From positions 1-20,163 of the forward strand of contig CAAEMG010000088.1 of NCBI GenBank assembly GCA_900757025.1: DNA of 20,163 bases, read 5' to 3'. Under the pieces are notes generated by a model that saw nothing but the letters and a program-made list of their open reading frames with translations, ran no database searches and was not told where the DNA came from. This document shows positions 1 through 8,262 of this stretch, in pieces (position 1 is the first letter of the stretch; each line of letters opens with the position of its first letter). The position numbers and the translations under genes were made by a program. The DNA comes from Clostridia bacterium. Its GTDB lineage: Bacteria > Bacillota > Clostridia > Lachnospirales > Anaerotignaceae.

Positions 1-1
1 C

Positions 2-64
2 GACCCGTCAAAGCCTGTGTATGTTCTTACAAAAAGAGGCGTAGGCTATTATTTTGGCGGCTGA
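2..64 (+). CDS. walR: WalR response regulator, C-terminal end only
   Basis: Only the last 20 codons and a TGA stop are in the window; the gene starts upstream of base 1. The residues end in TKRGVGYYFGG, the signature of the winged-helix DNA-binding domain of OmpR/PhoB-type response regulators (the wing, ending in RGVGY). WalR (YycF) is the partner of the kinase that follows after 28 bases, and together they control cell-wall homeostasis in Firmicutes. The identification rests on this short tail plus the downstream walK-walH-walI order. A PhoP-type regulator has almost the same tail, but the walH/walI neighbours favour WalR. Confidence 0.8.
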   Translation, partial: DPSKPVYVLTKRGVGYYFGG

Positions 65-92
65 TAAAAAGATAAAGCGGTGACTTTTAAAC

Positions 93-1856
93 ATGAAAAG
101 TATTAAGGGTAAACTTATAGCCATGTATCTTGGCCTTGTGCTTGTGGTTATGATGGTAAGCGGAAGTTTTATACTTTTAAGCTTCCAGAACATAGAAATG
201 CAGAAGGCACAGGAGCAGATGAGGCTGTATGCCGAAAAAATAAGTGAACAGGTAGTGCTTTCAAACGACGAGGAAAGCTTTCAGACGGGGCTTATGCAGT
301 TTAGCCAAAGCAGCTCGGCGTCAAACCAGATACAGGGCAGCATAATAAATCTTGACGGGGAAACAATCGCTTCAACCTCAAGCAGCAAGCCTCCTTTTGA
401 GCAGTACAAAAATTCCGTTATAATAAGTGCTCTTTCCGGAGAGGACGCTTTTTCCCAGAGAGCCGAAACCATAAACGACAGCAAATGGCTTAGCTTTGCC
501 ATGCCTGTGCAGATAAACGGCGACACGAAATATATAGTTTATACCCGAATGGACGCTACAAGCATTTATGACAGCATAAACTATACCATAAGAACAATAA
601 CTCTTTCGGTTATTATAGCTATACTTCTTACCTGCGTTATGGGCTATGTTTTTTCAAGCACTCTTACAGGCCCTATAGTAAACCTTACGGGAAAAGCAAA
701 AGAGCTTGCTATGGGAAAACTTGACCAGAGTGTTAAGGTTTATTCCGCAGACGAAATAGGTCAGCTTTCGGAAAGTTTTAACTATATGGCGGCAGAACTT
801 AACAACACACTTGGGGAAATAAGCAAGGAAAAAACAAAACTTGAAATTATACTTCATAACATGAAGGACGGAGTTATTTCTTTCGACAAAGATGGAAATA
901 TAACCCATTGTAATTCTGCCGCAACGGAGCTTCTGGGTGAAGAAGTTGAAAAAATAAAACTTGATGAATTTATAAGAAAATTCAACATAAACGCAGGCAT
1001 AATAATAGATATGATGCAGCCCGGATTTTCAAAAAATATAAGTTTTTGGCACGAAAAAAAATATATCAGTGCCAGCTTTTCTCCTTTCTACAATGACAGG
1101 AAAATATTGGGCGTTGTTATTGTTTTGCAGGATAATACCGAGTTTAAAAAACTTGATGATATGCGTAAGGAATTTGTGGCAAACGTAAGCCATGAGTTAA
1201 GAACACCTCTTACAACTGTAAAAAGCTATACGGAAACACTTATAGAGGGTGCAATAGACGACAGGGAAACGGCAATGGAATTTTTGGACATAATAAATTC
1301 CGAAGCAGACAGAATGAGTTTTCTTGTGCGTGACCTTCTTCAGCTTTCCCGTTTTGACAACAAACAGATTGTATTTAATTTTTCTAAAATAAACATTAAC
1401 GATTTTATAAACGAAAACATAAGGCAAAATAAAATACACGCCGAAAACAAACAGCAGAAAATTACTTATATTCCTTTTAAATCCGACGCTTTTATAACAG
1501 CCGACAAAGACCGTATATCACAGGTGTTTAACAATATACTTACAAACGCCATAAAATACAGCCCGGAAGAGGCAAAAATAACAGTGTGGGTGCATGAAAA
1601 CGAAAGTTTTTATATGATAAGCATAAAGGATACGGGAATGGGCATTTCAAAAGAAGACCTTCCTAAAATATTTGAAAGATTTTACCGTGTGGATAAGGCA
1701 AGAAGCCGTGCAATGGGCGGAACAGGCCTTGGTCTTGCCATAGCAAAGGAAATTATGGAGGGCCTTGGCGGAAAAATTACAGCCGAAAGTGAAATGGGAA
1801 AGGGAACAACAATGACAATGTATTTTCTCAAGAAAATGCCGGTTAAGGAATTGTAA
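93..1856 (+). CDS. walK: WalK (YycG) sensor histidine kinase
   Basis: Membrane sensor kinase of 587 residues (B. subtilis WalK is 611). Visible in order: transmembrane helix about 9-31; an extracytoplasmic sensor region of about 135 residues; a second helix about 166-190; a HAMP linker to about 243; a PAS domain about 250-355; a HisKA domain with the H-box NVSHELRTPL (phospho-acceptor His367); and an ATPase domain with N-box Asn485, G1 motif DTGMGI (Asp513) and G2 motif GGTGLGLAIAK near 542. It autophosphorylates and phosphorylates WalR. The HAMP-PAS-HisKA-HATPase order is the WalK architecture; a PhoR-type kinase is similar, but the downstream walH/walI genes settle it. Start ATG has GCGGTGA ahead of it, the GGTGA-type ribosome-binding site seen at several genes here. 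Confidence 0.93.
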   Translation: MKSIKGKLIAMYLGLVLVVMMVSGSFILLSFQNIEMQKAQEQMRLYAEKISEQVVLSNDEESFQTGLMQFSQSSSASNQIQGSIINLDGETIASTSSSKPPFEQYKNSVIISALSGEDAFSQRAETINDSKWLSFAMPVQINGDTKYIVYTRMDATSIYDSINYTIRTITLSVIIAILLTCVMGYVFSSTLTGPIVNLTGKAKELAMGKLDQSVKVYSADEIGQLSESFNYMAAELNNTLGEISKEKTKLEIILHNMKDGVISFDKDGNITHCNSAATELLGEEVEKIKLDEFIRKFNINAGIIIDMMQPGFSKNISFWHEKKYISASFSPFYNDRKILGVVIVLQDNTEFKKLDDMRKEFVANVSHELRTPLTTVKSYTETLIEGAIDDRETAMEFLDIINSEADRMSFLVRDLLQLSRFDNKQIVFNFSKININDFINENIRQNKIHAENKQQKITYIPFKSDAFITADKDRISQVFNNILTNAIKYSPEEAKITVWVHENESFYMISIKDTGMGISKEDLPKIFERFYRVDKARSRAMGGTGLGLAIAKEIMEGLGGKITAESEMGKGTTMTMYFLKKMPVKEL

Positions 1857-1873
1857 CCTAATATTAAAACGAC

Positions 1874-1906
1874 TGTAACATAATTGTAATATAACAGGTG
1901 TATAAT
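1874..1906 (+). promoter_or_regulatory. WalR-type direct repeat and -10 box upstream of the secreted-protein gene
   Basis: TGTAAC at 1874-1879 and TGTAAT at 1885-1890 form a direct repeat separated by exactly five bases, fitting the known WalR box TGTWAH-N5-TGTWAH. A perfect TATAAT follows at 1901-1906, with ten bases between the second half-site and the -10 box, so the repeat sits over the -35 position as in class II activated promoters. No separate good -35 hexamer is visible. PhoP/PhoB boxes have a similar half-site, so that reading is not excluded. Confidence 0.6.
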
Positions 1907-1951
1907 AACATATGTAGAAAAATGTTCCTTTGAAAGGAGGCTGCATATGTA

Positions 1952-2389
1952 ATGAAAAAAATATTTTTTATGTTTCTGTTTTGTTTCAGTTTCTGTCTGT
2001 TTGCTCCTGCCGCATATGCAGGTCAGGAGAATGTGACAAGCGTTGAAATAACAGGCGGAGTTAATTTTGAAAAGGAAAGGATTTCCACTTTTGATGATTC
2101 CGAACAGATTTCCGGAACTGCGGAAAACGGCACAAATATAACTATTGTGCTTTATACCGTTAATTCAAAAGGAGTTTCCACTGAAAGGGAAAAATATGAA
2201 ATATCGGTTGGAAAAAGCAGGCTGTTCAGCCAAAGCGTTGACCTTCGTTTGGGAGAAAACCGTATTGAAATATCTGCCCTTAAAGAAGGAAAAGAGGTTT
2301 TCAGCGATTCTGTTATTGTAAACAGAAAAGAAAGTTTTATAAAACGTAGGCTGGAAAGCTCTATATATCTTCCGGGAAGCGGAATTTAA
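1952..2389 (+). CDS. small secreted protein with an Ig-like fold, function unknown
   Basis: A protein of 145 residues with a clear signal peptide: MKK, a Phe/Leu-rich core, and a likely cleavage after AYA near residue 23. The mature part reads like one bacterial immunoglobulin-like beta-sandwich: a GTAENGTNITIVLY strand-turn motif, then a segment with alternating hydrophobic residues and a LGENRIEISALKEGK motif, as seen in surface Ig-like repeats that bind polysaccharide or act as spacers. It has no LPxTG motif and no lipobox, so it is probably secreted or loosely attached. It lies between walK and walH, an extra gene compared with the B. subtilis operon, behind its own promoter and WalR-like box. 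The ATG overlaps the stop of a preceding ATG-TAA pair (see findings). I cannot name a function; an accessory sensing ligand or a wall protein under Wal control is inference. Confidence 0.8.
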   Translation: MKKIFFMFLFCFSFCLFAPAAYAGQENVTSVEITGGVNFEKERISTFDDSEQISGTAENGTNITIVLYTVNSKGVSTEREKYEISVGKSRLFSQSVDLRLGENRIEISALKEGKEVFSDSVIVNRKESFIKRRLESSIYLPGSGI

Positions 2390-2414
2390 AAAACAGGAAT
2401 GTCGGTGACAGGCG

Positions 2415-3773
2415 TTGAGCAGAAAAAAATTTGATTTTAAAAATTTAATTCTTGCGGTGCTTTTTGTTGCTGCCTTATATCAAACAGGGACGTTATGGCT
2501 TGAAAATTATTCGGGCCATAACTTTTTTTATTATATTTCGTCTTTTCATTTGGCATCATCGGAAAAAAATGTTGTTTCCGAGCCGTTAGATGCGAAATAT
2601 ATAACTGTAGGATATGGCAACAAGTCTTTTGACGTGCTTTACGGGCAGAATAAAAATGAATTGCAGACAGGAGCCGATGCCCTTATAAAACAGGCTGTTG
2701 AAAGCGGCAGTTCATTGGTTGAGGAGAATACGGATTTTACGCAGATAATTGATAAAAGAGCCGTTATATATGTTATGCCATGCGAAAGCAATGTTAATGA
2801 ATATGCTTCTTCTGTGAGCAAAAAAGCAGACAAAAGGGAAAATTATGTGCATAATTTTACGTCTATAGTTGTTGTGCCTTCGTCGGGAATGAATGACGAA
2901 AGCAGCGTTTATTTTATAAACGAAAAAGAAAACAGTGCCGTATGCTATAAAGGGGCTTTTGTCAGCGGGCAGAAACTTTATGCCCTTATAGACAAGCAGG
3001 CTGAAAAACAGGCAGACAATATTTCATATATTTCAACGGCACAAAACGGCTTTAACATATTCGGAGAAAATGTATTTGTTCCTCGCTGGATGCAAAACAG
3101 GGCAGAATACAACACAGCAGAGGAAAAAAGCATATTTGATGTAAATAATGATAATGAAATGCTTACAAAAATAGAGCCGTTTTTTGGCAGCTATCACGGA
3201 CAAACATGGGATAAAGACGAAAAGGGCGGCTTTACAATAAGCGACAATGATATAGTTGTTAAATATTCTGATGAAAACAATATTTTGGAATATTACAGCT
3301 ATAAGGCTGAGGGAAACGAACAGAGCCAGAGTATGTATTCTGCGTATTCTGCCTGCAAGAGCTTTTTGAAAAATGATGAAACTTTAAAAACAGATATATA
3401 TCTTTCGGATATTCAGGTTAAAAACAACACAATAATTTTTTATTATGATTATTGCATAGATAATATGCCTGTTTTTGTGCAGACGGAAGAAGAAAACAAT
3501 CATGCGCTGGAAATAACCGTTAAAAATAATTCTGTAAAAAATTACAGAAGGTATGCGGTTGATTTTGAAAAGACAAATGAAACGGAATATGCCGAAAAAG
3601 ATTTTCTTGGGGCAATAAACGAGGCAGCATCGCTTATACAAGACGGAGAAACACTTACGGATATAGAAAACATGGTTTTGGGCTACGGAAAAGACGAAAA
3701 CGGAAAATACAGCCTTAAATGGTTTACCTATATCAGTGGAAAGCAGTATGTTACAGATACTAAAAACAGCTGA
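2415..3773 (+). CDS. walH: WalH (YycH)-family regulator of the WalK kinase
   Basis: A protein of 452 residues, close to the 455 of B. subtilis YycH. It has one N-terminal transmembrane helix (about 10-30) in a short basic N-terminus, followed by a large extracytoplasmic part with no catalytic motif, the layout of YycH. In B. subtilis YycH and YycI form a membrane complex that restrains WalK. Sequence similarity is weak by eye, so the call depends on size, topology and position between walK and walI. The start is TTG: GGTGA at 2404-2408 lies six bases upstream, an in-frame TGA at 2406-2408 blocks any longer version, and the next in-frame start would fall inside the membrane helix. Confidence 0.75.
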   Translation: MSRKKFDFKNLILAVLFVAALYQTGTLWLENYSGHNFFYYISSFHLASSEKNVVSEPLDAKYITVGYGNKSFDVLYGQNKNELQTGADALIKQAVESGSSLVEENTDFTQIIDKRAVIYVMPCESNVNEYASSVSKKADKRENYVHNFTSIVVVPSSGMNDESSVYFINEKENSAVCYKGAFVSGQKLYALIDKQAEKQADNISYISTAQNGFNIFGENVFVPRWMQNRAEYNTAEEKSIFDVNNDNEMLTKIEPFFGSYHGQTWDKDEKGGFTISDNDIVVKYSDENNILEYYSYKAEGNEQSQSMYSAYSACKSFLKNDETLKTDIYLSDIQVKNNTIIFYYDYCIDNMPVFVQTEEENNHALEITVKNNSVKNYRRYAVDFEKTNETEYAEKDFLGAINEAASLIQDGETLTDIENMVLGYGKDENGKYSLKWFTYISGKQYVTDTKNS

Positions 3774-3788
3774 AAGGAATATGTGTAA

Positions 3789-4658
3789 ATGGATTGGGAA
3801 AAAGCTAAAAAAACATTTATATATTTGCTTATACTGCTTAATGTTGTTCTTTTGGGGCTTAATTATATAGAAGGCACAAAATATAAAATGACCCAGAGTG
3901 AAGAAGCGGCGGTGTATAAGGTTTTAAGCAGCAATGGCATAGGAATATACTGTGACCTTATAAAAAAGAATAAGCCTATGAGAAGCCTTAGCGTTTCGGC
4001 GGCAGGAACGGATCCGGAAATATTTAAAAAAATATTTTTTGACGAAAATGAAGATGTTCAGACAATACTTGAATTTGACCGAATAGTGCTTAAAAGCAAT
4101 GATAAAAAACTTGAAACCGATGACAACAATATTGAATTTTACTGTGACGTAGGAACGGGAAAAATCGAAAACTTCGGCATCCAAAGTGCAAAAGAAGCAG
4201 CTGAAAAATTTGCACAGAACATGAATTTAAACGGAAAAAATAAAATTTCTCTTGAAAAGACATACAAAAATGGCGAAAATTATGTTTTTGAATTTGACGA
4301 GGAATATTCCGGATATAAAATTTTCAGCAACAGAAAAAAAATAGAAGTTTCCGAAAAAGGCATTGTTTACGCACAGGCATCATACTATAATGTGGAAAGT
4401 TTTATAGGTGACAAAAGGGAAATATGCAGCTGTGATGAAGCCTTGCTTACGGTTATGTACAAAATTATGAGCGAAAAAAATTCCTTAGGCAGATATATTG
4501 AAAATATAGAGCTTGGATACGATTTCCAAAATTCTTCCGAAGGCTATGACCAAGGAACAATACGTCTTGTGCCATGCTATATGGTATATGTTTCGGGAAT
4601 AGACAAGCCATACAGCGTAAACGCATATACAAACGAAATAATTGAAAATGCACAATGA
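3789..4658 (+). CDS. walI: WalI (YycI)-family regulator of the WalK kinase
   Basis: A protein of 289 residues (B. subtilis YycI about 280). It begins MDWEKAKKTFIYLLILLN, the characteristic MDW-K-K opening of YycI proteins running straight into a single transmembrane helix (about 9-26), with the rest extracytoplasmic. It partners WalH to modulate WalK. It starts 15 bases after the walH stop; AAAGGA at 3772-3777 overlaps that stop and gives a rather long 11-base spacing, so translation is probably coupled to walH. The gene ends just before a hairpin terminator. Confidence 0.82.
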   Translation: MDWEKAKKTFIYLLILLNVVLLGLNYIEGTKYKMTQSEEAAVYKVLSSNGIGIYCDLIKKNKPMRSLSVSAAGTDPEIFKKIFFDENEDVQTILEFDRIVLKSNDKKLETDDNNIEFYCDVGTGKIENFGIQSAKEAAEKFAQNMNLNGKNKISLEKTYKNGENYVFEFDEEYSGYKIFSNRKKIEVSEKGIVYAQASYYNVESFIGDKREICSCDEALLTVMYKIMSEKNSLGRYIENIELGYDFQNSSEGYDQGTIRLVPCYMVYVSGIDKPYSVNAYTNEIIENAQ

Positions 4659-4663
4659 ATGTG

Positions 4664-4692
4664 TGGAAATGACCTCCTCCTTGTTATATAAT
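4664..4692 (+). promoter_or_regulatory. promoter for the MATE gene, inside the upstream terminator hairpin
   Basis: TGGAAA at 4664-4669, a 17-base spacer and a perfect TATAAT at 4687-4692. The -10 box is in the loop of the hairpin at 4673-4707. Initiation about seven bases downstream would start the message near G4699, directly at the GGGAGGGGG ribosome-binding site. Confidence 0.5.
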
Positions 4693-4715
4693 GTATAAGG
4701 GAGGGGGATTTTTTT
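4673..4715 (+). terminator. terminator of the wal operon, 3' arm = ribosome-binding site of the MATE gene
   Basis: CCTCCTCCTT (4673-4682) pairs with AAGGGAGGGGG (4697-4707) through ten pairs with one bulged G and one G-T wobble, a 14-base loop, then seven T at 4709-4715 running into the ATG of the next gene. The hairpin plus T tract is a standard intrinsic terminator. The same 3' arm is the only ribosome-binding site for the MATE gene. Confidence 0.65.
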
Positions 4716-6074
4716 ATGACAGCGGCGAAAGATTTAACAAAAGGAAATGTTTTTAAACAGCTTGTAGAGTTTTCTGTTCCGTTTTTTGCGGCACAGCTTT
4801 TGCAGGCATTTTACAGCATAGCCGATATGTTTATAGCCGGAAAATATATGGGCGACTACGGCATATCGGCAATAAATGCGGCGTCAAATGTAATTATGTT
4901 TATAACAATGATTATAAGCGGATTTGCCGTAAGCGGAACTGTGCTTGTGGCACAGTATACAGGGGCAGGACAGCATGAAGAGGCAAAAAGAACAGCCGGA
5001 ACTTTGTTTTCCATGTTTTTTGCCTTTGCCGTTGTTTTTTCGGCAATAGGGCTTATATTTAAGGTTAATATTTTAAATGCCATAAATACTCCCGTGGAAG
5101 CCTTTGATGAGGCAAAAAACTATATGACAATATGTTTTCTGGGCATATTTTTTATATGCGGATATAATGCCGTAAGTGCCGTTTTAAGAGGAATTGGGGA
5201 TTCGAAAAGACCGCTTTATTTTGTTGCTGTTTCAACGGTAACAAACATTGTTCTTGATGTTTTTTTTATGGGAGCTTTTAAAATGGGTGCAGCCGGTGCG
5301 GCTTTGGCGACGGTTATTGCACAGGCTATTTCGTTTGCACTTGCCATAAAAACGCTGTATAATGAAAAAAATATTTTTGATTTCAGCTTATCGGGTTTAA
5401 AAATTGATTTTGAAAAACTCGGTCTTATATTTAAAATAGGAATACCTTCAGCCGTACAGTCGGCTATAGTAAATATTTCAACACTTTTTGTTGTTTCTTC
5501 AATAAACAGCTACGGTCTTGCATCTTCAACGGCAGCAGGAATAGGTGGAAAAATAGATTATTTTGCAATACTTCCTACAATAGCCATAGGCCAGTCGGTT
5601 TCTTCAATGGTTGGACAAAACCTTGGTGCTGAAAAGATTGACAGGGCAAGAGAGTCTTTCTGGTGGGGAACGGCAATAAGTTTTGTTTTCAGCCTGTGTG
5701 TATTTCTGTTTGTTAATTTTAAAGGCGATTTTTTATACGGCATTTTCGACTGCTCGGAGGAAACTCTTGAAATAGGCAGAATGTATATAAAATTCTGCAC
5801 AGTTGCCTATATAGCCAATTCAATAACATTTATTATAAATAACCTTGCAACAGGGTCTGGAAATTCGATTTTTGCCCTTCTTACAGCGTTTACAAGCGTT
5901 GTTTTGGCAAGAATACCTCTTATATATCTTTTTGAAACAATTCTCGGATATGGGCTTAACGGAATATTTATTGCAACAGGCTTAGGGCAGTTTGCAGGCA
6001 TGATAGTTGGCATAGGTTTTTATTTAAGCGGAAAATGGAGAAGGATAATAATAAAAGAAGCCGCAAAAAATTGA
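4716..6074 (+). CDS. MATE-family multidrug/toxin exporter
   Basis: An integral membrane protein of 452 residues with about twelve hydrophobic segments, the normal size and topology of MATE (multidrug and toxic compound extrusion) antiporters. Family-like features are the start LTKGNVFKQLVEFSVPFFAAQLLQ, the AD-M-IAGKYMG segment after helix 1, and repetition of the same pattern in the second half (a GIPSAVQSAIVNIS segment near 245-258). Such proteins export cationic drugs, metabolites or lipid precursors using Na+ or H+ gradients; the substrate cannot be read from sequence. GGGAGGGGG lies eight bases before ATG. It sits between the wal operon and murA, but has its own promoter, so functional linkage is uncertain. 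Confidence 0.88.
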   Translation: MTAAKDLTKGNVFKQLVEFSVPFFAAQLLQAFYSIADMFIAGKYMGDYGISAINAASNVIMFITMIISGFAVSGTVLVAQYTGAGQHEEAKRTAGTLFSMFFAFAVVFSAIGLIFKVNILNAINTPVEAFDEAKNYMTICFLGIFFICGYNAVSAVLRGIGDSKRPLYFVAVSTVTNIVLDVFFMGAFKMGAAGAALATVIAQAISFALAIKTLYNEKNIFDFSLSGLKIDFEKLGLIFKIGIPSAVQSAIVNISTLFVVSSINSYGLASSTAAGIGGKIDYFAILPTIAIGQSVSSMVGQNLGAEKIDRARESFWWGTAISFVFSLCVFLFVNFKGDFLYGIFDCSEETLEIGRMYIKFCTVAYIANSITFIINNLATGSGNSIFALLTAFTSVVLARIPLIYLFETILGYGLNGIFIATGLGQFAGMIVGIGFYLSGKWRRIIIKEAAKN

Positions 6075-6093
6075 AGTATGTTAAAAAAAAGTC

Positions 6094-6122
6094 TTTATAC
6101 ATGGGCTGTTAGGTGCTATAAT
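6094..6122 (+). promoter_or_regulatory. promoter of the murA-walJ-rlmH-cupin operon
   Basis: TTTATA at 6094-6099, a 17-base spacer and TATAAT at 6117-6122 with an extended TGC immediately before it. The expected start is near 6129, giving a leader of about 65 bases to the murA ATG. Confidence 0.65.
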
Positions 6123-6194
6123 TTAAAATACTGAATTTGTGTATAAGTACATTTAGATAGAATAAATACCGTGTTTAGAAGGGTTGAGCAATTA

Positions 6195-7454
6195 ATGGAC
6201 AAGCTTGTAATAAAAGGACAGAATAAACTTAAAGGAGAAGTTATAATAAGCGGAGCAAAAAACGCCGCAGTAGCTATTATACCTGCCGCCATAATGGCAG
6301 ATGACGTATGTATAATAGAAAATCTTCCGTATATAGAAGATGTTAAGTGTCTTTTTGCAACACTTAGCAAAATGGGAGCAAAATGCGAATATATAGATAA
6401 GCATACTCTCAGAATAGACAGCAGAAATCTTGAAAATGTAAGCGTTACATTTGAAGAAGTAAGAAAAATGAGAGCCTCATACTATCTTTTGGGTGCTCTT
6501 TTGGCACGCTATAAAAAAGCAGAGGTTGCAATGCCCGGTGGCTGCAACTTCGGTACAAGACCTATAGACCTTCATCTTGCAGGTTTTGCGGCATTAGGCG
6601 CAAATGTTGAGGTTAAAGGCGACATAGTTAAGGTTGAGGCCGAAAAACTTACGGGAACATCAATATATATGGATACAGTAAGCGTTGGCGCAACAATAAA
6701 CATTATGCTTGCGGCAACAATGGCAGAAGGAACAACAGTTATAGAAAACGCCGCAAGAGAGCCTCATATTGTTGATGCGGCAAACTTCCTTAATATGATG
6801 GGCGCAAAAATTAAAGGCGCGGGTACAGATGTAATAAGAATTGTTGGTGTTGAAAAACTTCATGGCGCACAGTATACAATTATTCCGGACCAGATAGAGG
6901 CAGGAACATACATGATAGCCGCAGCCGTAACAAGAGGCGATGTTTGGGTAAGAAATATTATACCTAAACATATGGACTCTCTTTCTGCAAAACTTATTGA
7001 AATAGGCGTAGGCGTTGAAGAAAGCGACGATGCCATAAGAATTTATTCAACAGGCAAGGATTTTAAAGGAACAAACGTAAAAACAATGGCTTATCCAGGT
7101 TTTCCTACAGATATGCAGCCACAGATGGCCGTGCTTTTAAGCATATGCAAGGGAAAGAGCATTATAACGGAAAATGTTTGGGAAAAGAGATACCAGTATA
7201 CAGATGAGCTTAGAAATCTTGGCGCAAAAATAAATGTTGAAGGCAGAATGGCTATTATAGAAGGCGTTGACTCTCTTGTGGGAACAAGAGTTGATGCAAC
7301 AGACCTTAGAGCAGGGGCAGCGATGATAATTGCCGGCCTTTGTGCAAGGGGAGAAACAACAATAGGCGAAGTAAAATACATAGACAGAGGCTACGAAGAG
7401 GTTGAAAAGAAACTTGGCCTTATCGGGGCAGACATTAAAAGAGTGTCTATGTAA
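6195..7454 (+). CDS. murA: UDP-N-acetylglucosamine 1-carboxyvinyltransferase
   Basis: Transfers enolpyruvate from PEP to UDP-GlcNAc, the first committed step of peptidoglycan synthesis in the cytoplasm. 419 residues, the usual family length. It opens with the KGQNKLKGEVIISGAKNA block (the KN pair contacts UDP-GlcNAc), carries the active-site loop GGCNFGTRPIDLHL with catalytic Cys117 (the fosfomycin target, here the sensitive Cys form), and shows the later DQIEAGTYM and LRAGAAMIIAGLCA family motifs. The chosen ATG gives the normal MurA N-terminus; a GTG 24 bases upstream would add eight residues without a better ribosome-binding site, whereas AGAAGGG at 6177-6183 precedes this ATG. Firmicutes often have two MurA copies; which paralogue this is cannot be told here. 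It leads an operon with walJ and rlmH. Confidence 0.95.
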   Translation: MDKLVIKGQNKLKGEVIISGAKNAAVAIIPAAIMADDVCIIENLPYIEDVKCLFATLSKMGAKCEYIDKHTLRIDSRNLENVSVTFEEVRKMRASYYLLGALLARYKKAEVAMPGGCNFGTRPIDLHLAGFAALGANVEVKGDIVKVEAEKLTGTSIYMDTVSVGATINIMLAATMAEGTTVIENAAREPHIVDAANFLNMMGAKIKGAGTDVIRIVGVEKLHGAQYTIIPDQIEAGTYMIAAAVTRGDVWVRNIIPKHMDSLSAKLIEIGVGVEESDDAIRIYSTGKDFKGTNVKTMAYPGFPTDMQPQMAVLLSICKGKSIITENVWEKRYQYTDELRNLGAKINVEGRMAIIEGVDSLVGTRVDATDLRAGAAMIIAGLCARGETTIGEVKYIDRGYEEVEKKLGLIGADIKRVSM

Positions 7455-7469
7455 AGCAAGGTGACATAA

Positions 7470-8261
7470 ATGGTTAAATTTTGTCCGCTGGCAAGCGGCA
7501 GCAGCGGAAACTGTGTTTTTGCAGGTACACCTAATACAAGGATACTTATAGATGCAGGAGTAAGCGGAAAGAAAATACAAGATGCCATGAAAGAAATAGG
7601 CGAAGATGCGGCAAAACTTGATGCCATATTTGTAACACATGAGCATAAAGACCACATAAAAGCTGTGGGAATATTAAGCAGAAGATTTGATATACCTATA
7701 TATGCCACAGAAGGCACGTGGCAGGGCATGGAAAACGACATAGGGGCAATAAGCAGAAAAAATAAGTGCATAATTTACAGCGGAGAAAAAAACATTGTAA
7801 ACGATATGTGCATAAAATCTTTCGATATACCCCATGATGCTCTACAGCCTGTGGGTTTCAGTATTTTTGCCGGAGAAACAAAACTTACTGTGGCAACGGA
7901 TATGGGACATTATACGGAAGAAATAAAAGAAAACCTTGCCGAAAGCAATGCTTTGGTGCTTGAAGCAAACCATGATATTCAGATGCTTAAAAACGGCTCA
8001 TATCCTTATATGCTTAAACAAAGAATATTGGGTTTAAACGGACATCTTGCCAATATAACGGCAGGCAGTCTTTTGGCAGAGATAATGAGCGAAACCGTTC
8101 AAAATGTATTTTTGGGACATTTGAGCAGTGAAAATAATACGGAAAAGCTGGCATATGATACTGTTAAAAAAGTTCTTGAAAGCCGAAATATATTTGTTGG
8201 AAAAGATTTGGAAATGGAAATGGCTCAGAGAAACACAGTGAGCAGATGTCTGGAGTTTTAA
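7470..8261 (+). CDS. walJ: WalJ (YycJ) metallo-beta-lactamase-fold hydrolase
   Basis: 263 residues with a metallo-beta-lactamase fold: N-terminal LASGSSGNC loop typical of YycJ, then the metal-binding THEHKDH motif (His57, His59, Asp61, His62), an IPHDA motif with a further His near 115, and a LGHLS motif towards the C-terminus (about 213-217). YycJ proteins are probable nucleases or phosphodiesterases belonging to the Wal operon in Bacillus and linked to coordination of cell division with DNA replication or repair. Here walJ is separated from walRKHI by two genes and co-transcribed with murA. AAGGTGA five bases before ATG is a strong GGTGA-type ribosome-binding site. Confidence 0.9.
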   Translation: MVKFCPLASGSSGNCVFAGTPNTRILIDAGVSGKKIQDAMKEIGEDAAKLDAIFVTHEHKDHIKAVGILSRRFDIPIYATEGTWQGMENDIGAISRKNKCIIYSGEKNIVNDMCIKSFDIPHDALQPVGFSIFAGETKLTVATDMGHYTEEIKENLAESNALVLEANHDIQMLKNGSYPYMLKQRILGLNGHLANITAGSLLAEIMSETVQNVFLGHLSSENNTEKLAYDTVKKVLESRNIFVGKDLEMEMAQRNTVSRCLEF

Positions 8262-8262
8262 T

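Noticed and set aside
2399..2434. 11-codon ATG frame overlapping the walH start
   Set aside because: Too short to support; the GGTGA site fits the TTG start of walH better.
6171..6194. GTG start extending murA by eight residues
   Set aside because: Internal ATG 6195 gives the normal MurA N-terminus and uses AGAAGGG as ribosome-binding site.
7137..7655. 172-codon - strand frame opposite murA/walJ
   Set aside because: Cys/Tyr/Phe-rich composition typical of antisense shadows of AT-rich genes; murA and walJ are unmistakable on the other strand.
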